A stretch of 64,000 nucleotides of DNA, from assembly GCA_037893245.1 (NCBI GenBank), contig JBAIAA010000349.1, positions 372,001 through 436,000 of the forward strand, in the 5' to 3' direction. The DNA comes from Crossaster papposus. Its lineage: Eukaryota > Echinodermata > Asteroidea > Velatida > Solasteridae. A program made the position numbers and the translations under genes. How positions within the stretch are numbered: the first letter of the stretch is position 1; the number at the start of each line of letters is the position of its first letter. A model generated the notes under the pieces. The model did not search any database, was not told where the DNA came from, and saw only the letters and a list, made by a program, of their open reading frames with translations. This document shows, in pieces, positions 1 through 32,800 of the stretch.

Positions 1-445
1 TGCGTTATGGGGACAACCCATAGGGTTTGTGTGTAAACTGAAATCTCTAATCTCAAACTCAGAACAATCTAAAATTTAAAAATTTTCAGCCTCACCCTAA
101 TTTGTCTTCTACATTTTCTTTCATTATACCCCAACCCTATTTTCCCTTGTTCTACCTTTACTGAAGACCCAACGTGCTATGGGGACTCAAAAATGTCCCC
201 ACTACTCGGTCTGTCTTTTCCAAACAAAAGAGCCTGTCCCCATAACTAGGTGGAGGCTCGTACACCCACGCATGATGGTGTTTCAGCGCCACAAAAGATC
301 GACTGGAGTCGTTCGCACGGCAACTTCCCAAACCAACAACGAGTGAACATTGGTCCTTGATCTAACTTGCTCCTGGATCCCTGGATCATGCCCTAATTTA
401 CCCCTTAGTCAGGTTCATAATGTACATATTGAAAGTTTCATGCAC

Positions 446-1013
446 TTTGTTTGTAGATTTGCTAAACTATACATTTTTGGAAACGTTAGGATATACTCAA
501 CAGGAAAACCAATGTTTACATTTGTTTTTAGGTTCTTAAACAAAAAAAGGTCCTTTAATGTGACGTGACACATGAAAAGTCATTGCCATTGGGTGTCACA
601 TTAAAGGTAAATATTTGTTCAATGCCCTATATCTCTGGAAGTATAAGTCCGATTGGGTTCAAACTTGGTATGCAGGTATGGCGGGATGTGTTATAGATAT
701 AAATTAAAGTGACATCATAATGACGTCATTGTGTGATTGTTTATGATTTTATTTTATTTTTGGACCTTTAAGCCATATCTCATCAACAGAACATAATAAA
801 TTCAAAATTCTTTTTGTAATATGTTTATTGGGTCGTAGACATATGCACACAATTGTGAAAAATGTGTGATATTAACATCATGATGTCATCAAAATGCTAT
901 TAAAAAAATCAAAGATGGCCACCATAAAAAACCTAAGAGCAAATGTAAACATTGGTTTTCATGTTAAGTATATCCTAACGTTTCCAAAAATGTATAGTTT
1001 AGCAAATCTACAC
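446..1013. repeat. Foldback element with arms of about 85 bp
   Basis: The segment at 447-530 (GTAGATTTGCTAAACTATAC...) is repeated in inverse form at 927-1012. The AT-rich interior has no gene. It lies just beyond the 3' end of NDUFS1. Bases 1-445 hold no gene that I can see. Confidence 0.75.
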
Positions 1014-1078
1014 AAAAATTGAACGAAAATACATAAGAAACCTGACTGCCTCCTAGGATCCTTATAATTTGCCTTGCC

Positions 1079-1083
1079 TTTAT

Positions 1084-1084
<1 letters not shown>
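1079..1084 (-). terminator. NDUFS1 polyadenylation signal
   Basis: AATAAA on the minus strand shares its first A with the last base of the stop codon, so the 3' UTR may be only a few tens of bases. Mature 3' ends are not visible from sequence. Confidence 0.5.
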
Positions 1085-22585
<21,501 letters not shown>

Positions 22586-22658
22586 GGCGACTACTGAAGA
22601 CTGTGCAACCCTGTCGGTTAACGAAAAGGCAAAAATTGTATCCTCCCGCCAAAGTCTT

Positions 22659-22900
22659 TTAACCAGTTCGCGCCGGATGACGTATAGAAACGCAAAAATT
22701 CCCCCAAATTCAAAACGGATGACGCATAAACACGCCAAGTTCAAGTTCGGAAATGTACGTCAGCAGCGCGCAAGGCCAGAAATGCGTGGGTGTGCTTCCC
22801 GGCACTATCAGCCTGAACACGCTTCGGATCGAGTTTCGTTAAAAATAATCCCGCCCGTCGGCTCGGCGATGTTAAAATAATCCCGGCGCGAACTGGTTAA
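22659..22900 (+). repeat. MITE family A, full-length copy
   Basis: TTAACCAGTTCGCGCCGG to CCGGCGCGAACTGGTTAA, starting 74 nt upstream of the NDUFS1 start codon. Very similar to the 11313-11554 copy. Confidence 0.9.
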
Positions 22901-23030
22901 AGGTAGGATACACCATTTGCAGATATCGAAAAATTTTACTACCGTATTATTAAGAAATATTTTACTATTTGAAAGTAAATAATGATTCTAGGCATCCAGC
23001 AAAATGATTGCGCTAGATATCCTGTAATTG
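22897..23030. repeat. MITE family C copy abutting family A
   Basis: Starts at the shared TTAA with AGGTAGGATACACCATTTGC, followed by the ATCGAAAAATTTTACTACCG core. Also seen at 28914-29060, 30598-30984, 43876-44265 and 51996-52225. Confidence 0.75.
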
Positions 23031-23659
23031 TTCCGAAAAATTGAATTTTATTTAAAAAATTGATTGCTGGATGGCGATCGCGAAAAAACAGGAACAACAT
23101 AAAAATAACTGCCCGACCCCACCATCCGGCAAACCCCCCCCCCCCCCCACATTTAAACAAGCGTATCTCCCAAACTGCTTGAAATTTGGGAAATTCAAGT
23201 AGTTTTGAAATCTGTGATATATAATCTATACCCTCTACGTGCTTTCTGATCAGTCAAATATAATACAATTCAGATTTTTTTTTCAAAGTACATGTACATG
23301 ATGATGTACCTATAAAATAATTAACAGGGCTGGCAAAAGTGGCATGGGCTTTTGGAAATGGAATTCCATAAATCTTGGATGTACCAACTACCATCAAGAT
23401 CGCAATATATCGACAACTAAAGCTTAAATTTAACTTATTAGTACTATTAGGCCTAATTGTGAAAATTACTGGTGTTTTGCTTCGTCCAAAATGATCAAAA
23501 CAGATGTTTTCTGCCAACTTTTTTACGACGACATCATCACTCACTCAGTGCAATAATAATTGTGTACACAAGTACAGTTAAGTGTGATGAATGAAAAACG
23601 TATGAAACGGGTACCAGTCTATGTTACATGATCAAGTGAGGGCGCTAGAACATCTCGCC

Positions 23660-23751
23660 TCGTGGATCCTTTTTCAACAAGTCATCGTTCGCTCCACCAT
23701 CCCGGCAAGACACGGCGAATCCGACTAAAAAACCTTCAATTTATTGTCGAA
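23660..23751 (+). promoter_or_regulatory. Candidate eEF1B 5' UTR with pyrimidine start tract
   Basis: CCTTTTTC at about 23668 precedes the ATG by about 85 nt and could be a 5' terminal oligopyrimidine (TOP) start, expected for translation-factor mRNAs. The start site itself cannot be seen. Confidence 0.3.
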
Positions 23752-23831
23752 ATGGGTTTCGGGGATTTGAAGAAAGCTGCCGGCATAAGTGCCCTAAATG
23801 AGTATCTTGCCGATCGAAGCTTTATCGAAGG
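23752..23831 (+). CDS. EEF1B2: eEF1B coding exon 1 (aa 1-27)
   Basis: Encodes [20 protein letters not shown]; Gly27 is split at donor AAGG|GTATGA. The frame is open upstream of the ATG, but MGFGDL is the conserved family start. Confidence 0.95.
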
Positions 23832-26800
23832 GTATGATACAGCCTGGCTTAGCAATAGGATTGATATTTCGATAGGACAATTTTACTCTGCAGTTTTGAC
23901 CATTTACACGTGTCGTGAAAAATTAACACGCACATCTCAATCCAGATATAGTCGGAGGCTGTTCCACCTATTGCACACGCCGCCGGGCAAAGGGGAAGGG
24001 TGCCCTCCATTTGATTTGTACATGGAATTACATGTTTTCTATATTTTTGTACAGCAATACAAAATGCATACTTAATTTTTTCAGTGTAACGTGGGAGATT
24101 TTGTTACTTTATAAAACAATGAAATTTGGAAATATTTCGGTGTAGTGTTGGACAATAATTAATAATTTAGATTTTTTTCACATAGACCACAACACTAAAT
24201 ATTCCCCTTTGAGTCCAGAGGGTGCGATAACTAACAGCCACCACTGTACTGACCGGTCGGTGTCAGGTCAACTCGCCCCCTGACCGACTCTCCCTTACCT
24301 ACTCGCCCCTTTCCAACTTGCCCCCTGACCGACTCGCCCCCTGACCGACTCGCCCCTTACTAACTCGCCCCCTGACCGACTCGCCCCCTGGCCGACTCGC
24401 CTCCTGACCCACTCGCCCCCTGACCGACTCGCCCCCTGGTTTGATTTACATGTATTTTTAATTCTATAATTTGTATCATTTGCCCTCGTAGAACAACTGA
24501 AAAGACGATGTGGGTAAACTTTTTTCCTTGATTATTCTCTTGCGTAGGCCCTAATCTCGATTATTTTTATCTAAGTTTTACTACCTTTTGATGTTCGTTT
24601 CGGTGGGATGGAAATTAAAGACAAAGCAGTAGGCCTAAATCCTCGAAGCCAAAAAAGTTAAAACTCATAACAATTTATTTATACACGTATTTAAAGCAAA
24701 TTGGGGGGGGGGGAATAATCATGTTTGGTTCTTGTTTTTATGAGGTTTTTTTCGGAGCGCAGGGGGACAAGTTGATCGCATAATTTGATGCGATTTAGCA
24801 CTGCAAATTCCAACCCAATAGGGCTTTTCAAGGAATAGGGAATCTGTCAATCACTCCATCATTCTTTGTTACGAAAACCAACGCTAATGAGGGATTGAAT
24901 TGGGTGTTACGACGCTCAGCTCTAAAACTGTCGGCTCCCTCTGATCAGTCCGCCAAACGGGGTGAAAGATGGTGACCAACCAAGATCAAACTGCCAGCTG
25001 ACAGTGAATACAATAAAGTCGCTAATTTGACCATAGAGCAAGATTTGACCAATGAGGTTGCTACTTTTGGAGAAGGGGGGACTGTTTGTGGTATTTTGTA
25101 TGTGTTAAATGTGATTTTCACATTTTATAAGACGTTTGGTATGTCGTATTAGACCTGAGAATATTCAGAACATAAAAAGCACGAACTTTTTAATGACACA
25201 TCCATGGACCGTTTTTATGCATGCTTTAGGGTGGGTTTTTGCGGGGCACGCGAACGATTTGCGAAGGATATGCGAATGCCAAAAAAATGGCAAAGTCAAC
25301 ATTCGTATTTTTAAGTTTCCGAAAGTTCGCAAAACATGCGCGGGGGTTCGGAATCGTCGTCATTTATTGTTCGCGGGACTCCAGTCCAGTCCATCACATT
25401 GTAGATTTCTCCTTAATTATAATATTTGAATCATTTCTTTGTATGCCTAATGTAAATAAATTGTACACAACTTTACTTGAGGAAGAATATTAGAAAGTTG
25501 TCCGTTAATTTCCATCATCTAGGAAGTCGCATTCTTGCAGCCTATTTTTTGCTTCCTCTGATCAGTCCGCAAAATGTCTAAGTTGAGAGTTCGTTTTTAT
25601 TCCTCAAAATGACGAATTTTATGGTAACGAATATACATGATGTACATCGATCGTACAAGGTCCATAAATCAAACGAGGGGGCGAGTCGGTCAGGAGGCGA
25701 GTCGGCTAGGGGGCGAGTCGGTCAGGGGGCGAGTTGGTAAGGGGTGAGTCGGTCAGGGGGCGAGTCGGTCAGGGGGCGAGTTGGTAAGGGGCGAGTAGGT
25801 AAGGGGCGAGTCGGTCAGGGGGCGAGTTGACCTACAATCGACCAATCAGTCTTATCAGAGACAAGAAAAAAGGCACGGTGACGTCATACCGACTGCAAGG
25901 ATGCTTGGAGCCAAGAGGGACTTTTTATTTCTCCATGGTTTATGTCAATGGCTTGTCGGTCACTTCGTCCATTTGTAGATTTTACGATTGTTTATTTTAC
26001 ATTTGTTTATTTTACTTTTTGTTTGTTTATTGTTTTATTATTTTTTTTACTTGTGCTTTAGTTAGGCCCAGTACTGTGAACGTGGCGTGGACAACGTCAA
26101 CGGCATAAGTCGATGCATTTACATCTTTTTTCATAAACAACGCTATGTGATTGTTTTGTCCATTGCCGCCAACATTTCTTACCATATTCTTTAGTGATAC
26201 TGATACGACCTTGCTCTTTTACACTAAAAGCGCCCAAAATATAGCACCTTCCGTCGAGTCCGTGTTGCCTTTTTGGTTCGCCGTGATTGCCAGAAGAACT
26301 TCGCACGGTGCCCCGAATCCTTAACGTGAAAATGGCGGTAGTGGACACCATTCAGCAAGGACCAGACTTGTTGCCCCGCACGGTGACCACGAGCGAGGTT
26401 ACCATAAGCCCGTGCCTCAGCTCGGTGATGTTAAAATAATTTCGGCGTGAACTACACTTAACAAAAATATAAACGCCCACAAAAATATAAATGCCCACAA
26501 AAATATAAACGGCCCAAAAATGGTTATTTGTCTTGATTTGTAAACAACATTTGTGTCCATCTCTGCCAGTAGGGAATTGCTCAATGATGCAGTGATTCCA
26601 CCCTCAACACAGATGTGGGTGGAATAACTGCATCACTGAGTAATTCTTCACTGGAGATGGACACAAATGTTGTTTACAAATCAAGACAAATAACCATTTG
26701 GAATGCGTTTATATTATTGTGGGCAATTACATTTTTGTTCAGTGTAGTATTAGTTATCTTTTCTATTATAACGCAGGTACACTGTGTCGCAGGCGGATGT

Positions 26801-29800
26801 AGTAGTCTTCCAAGCTCTTTCTGGTGCTCCCGCAGCTGATCTATTCAACGCACTGCGCTGGTATAGACAAGTCAACTCCTACAAAAGCCAGTTTAGTAGG
26901 TGAGTAAGTTACTTGCAGTGCAATTAGGAAATAACAGTGCGAGGACCCCGGCCTTCGCTGTGTAATAATGGACCGGGTTGGGGGGTGTGGCCGCTGTTAA
27001 TGGACTGAGCCAAACTGGGTTAGAGATGGCCGCTGTTAATAGACTGAGCCAAACTGGGTTGGGGATGGCCGCTGTTAATGGACTGAGCCAAACCGGGTTG
27101 GGGAATGGCTGCTGTTAATGGACTGAGCCAAACCGGGTTCGGGGATGGCTGCTGTTAATGGACTGAGCCAAACTGGGTTGGGGGATGGCTGCTGTTAATG
27201 GGCCGAGTCAATCCGGGTTGGGGGATGGCCGCTGTTAATGGACTGAGCCAAACTGGGTTCGGGGATGGCCGCTGTTAATGGACTGAGCCAAACCGGGTTC
27301 GGGGATGGCTGCTGTTAATGGGCCGAGTCAAACCGGGTTGGGGGATGGCCGCTGTTAATGGACCGAGCCAAACCGGGTTAGGATATGTCCTAGTGCTGTG
27401 CGAGTAACTCGAGTACTAGCATACTCGTGATTAGTTATTGCTACTCGTAGCACACTCACTACTCGTGGGTACTCAAGTACAAAAAATCACTACTCTCCCA
27501 ACAAATATAGCCGCTGTTAATGGACTGAGCCAAACTGGGTTGGGATATGGTCGCTGTTAATGGACCGAGCCAAACCGGGTTGGGATATGGCCGCTGTTAA
27601 TGAACTGAGCCAAACTGGGTTGGGGGATGGCCACTGTTAATGGACTGAGCCAAACCGGGTTGGGGGATGGCCACTGTTAATGGACTGAGCCAAACCGGGT
27701 TGGGGGATGGCCACTGTTAATGGACTGAGCCAAACCGGGTTGGGATATGGCTGCTGTTAATGAACTGAGCCAAACCCGTTTGGGGGAATGGCCGCCGGTA
27801 ATGGTCCATTAACCCTTTGCACGCTATCGGCGACTCCAGTCGCCCAGCGCATTTATTCCCACACTGCTATGGGCGACTACAGTCGCCCGCGACAACGTTC
27901 TATTTATAAATGAATGAATATGACAAACCATTGACCCCTGACCCTCACCCGGGTAACGGGCTAACGTTGTTCAATCATAAATTCACACTCGTTTCTTACA
28001 AAATTCTCTGCTATTTTCGATTGAAAATCTGTCCGTTCCGCTGTTCGAGTGTTCAATGGACGCTGGAGCTGCATTTCAGGAGATTTTTGGGGATTCAGAC
28101 TCCGGAGATTCGGACTTTGAAGGCCTTTTTCAGGACGATTATGTCAACGATAGTGTCGACAACGAGTATGCCAGTGTGTACGAGAACGTGTTGAAGGTTC
28201 CATTGATGACGATAGTAGTGATGGGGCACAACGCGACGATGGTCCCGGTGAAGTTCGCCAGCAAGCGGGAGGTTATGCGGCTCCTAACGCGGCTCGAATA
28301 GCAGCTCGTAATGATGCATTTCGGAGGGCTTACCACCACAACTGGCTGATCAATTTTAGCCATCCTCACGGCCACCAATGGAAAGGAAATTTTCTACTGA
28401 ACAAATAGTTTATGTTGCATTTTCCTGTAAAACACACCCATCATAGAATAAAAAGCTTTGGAACATATTAGTGTGCATTACTTAGTGACTTGCACAGGAA
28501 ATCCAGCACCATGGGAATACGTGTGTATATGAATGGTAGCGTGCTAAGGGTTAACAGCGTCCATCCCCAAACCGGTCCGTTATCACGCAATGAAGACCGG
28601 GTCCTTGCACTGTTATTACCTAATTATTTAATAACCCCCTTTCTCTTTCTACCACTCTCTACCACCCCCTATTGTCCAGCTTGCCAGGTGTCAAGAAGGA
28701 CGTGAGCGAGTACGGCTCATCCGCCGCGACCACGCCAGCAACATCGAATGCTGCTGATGCTGGTGGTGCTGAGGATGAAGATGATGATGACATGGATCTG
28801 TTTGGCTCGGATGATGATGACAACGAAGAAGCCTTGGCCGCCATGCAAGCGTCGAGGAAAGCAGCCGAAGATAAGGCTGCACTGACGAAAAGTAAGTAGG
28901 GTTGTACATTTAAAGGGAGGATACACCATTTGCAGAAACCGAAAAAATGTACTACCGAATTAATAAGAAATACTTTACTTGTTTGAAAGTAAATAATGAT
29001 CCTAGGCATCCAGCAAAATGATTGCGCCGGACGGCGATCTTGAACAAAACAAGAACGTTGCCGGCTAACCAGTTCGCGCCGGGATTATTTTAACATTTGT
29101 AACGTAACTTGGTCCGAGGCGGGTTCAGGCCGATAGTACTGGGAAGCACACCCACGCATTTCCGGCCTTGCTCGCTGCTCACAGACATTTCCGGCCTTGC
29201 TCGTGGCGTGTTTATGCGTTTATATACTGTAATCCGGCGCGAACTGGTTAACCCTAACCCCCTAGGCCTTACTTTGGGCTAAAGAACTGCGTACTACAGA
29301 ATACTACTTAGTATTTTGTAGCACTGGGTCTGTCCCTGACTGATGATTGGGTGTACTGATAGAGTACAGGTAGTGCCAACTACAAAATACTAATAGTTGC
29401 AAAAAATGCAGTAGTCCAGCCTTGACCCATTGCTGTGTCCCAAGTGACAATTTTTGCTGTAGAGTTTAGAACAAATTACACAGCATACATGGGCCATGCA
29501 CACTCAGCAAGCAGAGGGACCCAATGCTAAAAAGTACTACGAGTGCAATTAGGGGTGAAGTACCAAATACTAAAAATTACTACAGGCATTGCACACAAGT
29601 CAGTGAGAGTACTGCATACTACTTTTTCTACTAGTAGTAAAAAGTAGCATTAGGTAGGGTTAGTGTTAAAAAACAAACTTTCTTGCTTTACTCACCATCC
29701 AGGATTGTAAAATTTTGGACAGGTCAGTTACAGGTAAAATACAACCTCCCAAACCCACCCATTCATGGTATTTCAAGCAATTACCAATGGTGTATCCTAC

Positions 29801-32800
29801 CTTTTTAACTGCTAATTGTATCAACGTGCACCAGACGTTTCCACCTGGTGCACTATGCTGCGGCTGACAGAGTTAGGATAAGGTCTGCATGATAATACTA
29901 TCACATTGATACAGAACATTGTACGTTAACTGGAGCTGGGATTTAAAATTTAATTCCACGATTTGGTTTCGATTTAGAAAACCGAATATTTGAAACAACC
30001 CAACAAAGTTTAGTCTTTCAATTTTGTGTGACACAGGCTGAAGAAGACAATTGTAACATCTTCCAATTTGCTCCATGGTCTCCGAGTGTACTAGTGGTTT
30101 CATTATTAGCCTGCTCATTTGACTTATTTGTGAGTTCCCATTCATTTCCCCCCACATCACAGCTCTGGGGTGTTTTTGTAAAGACCCACTGAATCCTCCC
30201 CACTATAACCAGTCATTGAGAGGGCATTTCTTGTGGTACCTCGATCATTCATTATATTTTGCTGGTATGATTTTGAGCTAAATGAGAACTTCCGGTGAAA
30301 TCAAATAATCGGTATTCGGTTCGAAATGTTTTTGAATAACCTGATTTTGAAATCTCTGATTTCGACCACCACTAACGTCAACCCGACCACATCGTAAGCC
30401 ATGTCCTTCACACTTCAGCATCCCAGCTACGAGTAGGGATGATTAGCCTCCCCCAAAAAAGAACAAATTTACCAAAACATCAACAAGTATTCCTACTTTT
30501 TCCTAGTTTTTGTTTACCTTGCCACTGCTTTTCCAATTTTTTGCTGCATCGCAGACTGGGGCTAATTTCATAGAGCTGCTTAAGCACAAAATGTTACTTA
30601 AAGGTAGTATAAACCATTGGTAATTGCTTGAATTATCATGAATGGGTGGATTTAGGGGGTTATATTTCATAGTAAATATCGTTTAACTGACCTGTCCAAA
30701 GTTTTACAATCATGGTTGCTGAGAAAAGCAAGAAAAGCGGCTTTCGTTTTCAACCGGAATCGGGCAGTTTTTCTTATGTTGTTTTAGTTTTTTCGCGATC
30801 GCCGTCCGGCGATAATGAATTTTGGTGTATACAATTCATTGTTTTGGAACAATTACAGGATATCTAGGGCAATCGTTTTGCTGGATGCCTACAATCATTA
30901 TTTACTTTCAAATAAGCAAGATATTTCTTAATAATTCGGTAGTAAATTTGTTCGTTATCTGCAAATGGTGTATACTACCTTTAAGCACAAAAACCCTTGC
31001 TTAATAAATCAGGTGAGGAGCCAAAATTCCATGCGATTGTTATGCTAAGCTAACAACAGCCAAGTACCAATCACAAACAATGTACATTTTTACCTTGCCA
31101 CTGCTTTTCCAATTTGTAGCCGCATCGCAGACAGGTCTTTATGGGGCTAATTTCATAGAGCTGCTTCAGCAACAAAATTGCTTAAGCACAAAACATTATT
31201 TCTTAGTAAAACCAGCTTACCAGCAACAACTTGTGATGCATATTTCTTTTGGCTGTGGAAGCGATACATATTTCTTTGTGATTGGTATTTAGCTGTTGTT
31301 AGCTTAGCATAATGATCACGTGAAATTTTGGCTCCTAACACGATTTACCAAGCAAGAGTTTTTGTGCCTAAGCAAAATGTTGTGCTCAAGCAGCCCTATG
31401 AAATTGGCCCCTCGTGTTATTGTTATATGATGAGGATGATGATCAACAAACTTTGACATAAGAGAACCACTCTGTTCACAGTCATATGTTAATAGAGCTA
31501 TTAACTTTCTCTGGTCTGGGCCGCTGTTTGAGTCCAACAGGAAAACAGGCAAATCTGGCCCATGCCATTAACTTTCTCAGACTCTGTCTGGGCCAATAAA
31601 ACAGGAATTCCCAAAGGGAACGAGTACTTTTTGGCTGTGGAAGGGATACACGAATTTTGGCAATTTAGTCACCAACGACGCGGCTCTTGCACGAATTCGG
31701 GCTTGTTTTTCTCAAAGATTCACACAAAAAATACACCTGTGGTCATTTCCAGCATATAATAGGTACGGATAGCTCGGTGAGTACAGCACTGGTACGGCAT
31801 TCTGGAGGTTGCGGGTTCAAACCCCCTCGAATGACAGAAAATGAACTTGTGGCCAAATCTAGTTTATGGATTAATAGCTCAGTCGGTAGAACTGGGGTAC
31901 GGTATTCCGGAGGTCGAAGGTTTAAATCCCTATCCAAATCAAATTTCACTGTCAAGTTTTTAAAACTGTTTTCTTGATTGACAGAACCTAAGCCCTTGGC
32001 CAAATCTAGCATTTTGTTAGACGTCAAACCCTGGGACGATGAGACCGATATGAAGGAAGTCGAGAAGTTGGTGCGTGGTATTAAGATGGACGGCCTTCTA
32101 TGGGGAGCTTGTAAGTATGAAACCTAGTGACAATAACCTTTCTTTTTTTTTTGCATCAACTTTTAACCTAAATGTGATGCGATCTGTGAAAACCCGTCGG
32201 ATGTCGCAAAGTTGCAAGTCCCATAAAAGCAAAACAAAAAAGCAAAACTAAATTTAAAAACAAAAAAATTCTTTTAAATTTTTTTTATTATTTTTTTAAA
32301 ATAGATTTTTCATTGTTATTCTGGTACCCTATCGTTAAACGCCGTTTTCTCAGAAATTTGCATCGCCAATAATCGACGTTCATTTTAACGTCACTTATGA
32401 TGTAGAGGTCCTAAAGACCTGATTTAAAAAGCATTAGAAAGAGTATGATCTCAGCTTTATGATGATGTAAAGAACTCATTTTTTTATTTTGCCACCATGT
32501 GGCTGGTTTTCATAGATCACATCACAAATAGTTGCCCCAATAATCCATTTGCGAGTTATTGTAAATAACATCTGGTACAATGACTTGCTCAAATTGCTTA
32601 GCACATTTTAACTTTAAATTCTCCAGACCAAAGAGACTGTTATTGTATCACGTGATTCGGGGCAAGCTCTTCCATAGTTACGTAAGAGACGCTCAGCACC
32701 AATACATTGTTCACAATAGACTAGAATTACAAAGACACCAGATCATTCCGGAACTAGCGTAAGGCTTGCCCCAAATCGCATGATATAGTAACAATCTCTT

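Larger units (their letters stand above)
22586..23751. promoter_or_regulatory. Divergent intergenic region between NDUFS1 and eEF1B starts
   Basis: 1166 bp separate the two start codons. The half next to NDUFS1 is mostly transposon: family A MITE 22659-22900, then a family C piece to about 23030. A C-run lies at 23137-23148. The last 100 bp before the eEF1B ATG are free of recognisable repeats and are the best candidate core promoter. No TATA box is evident. Confidence 0.6.
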
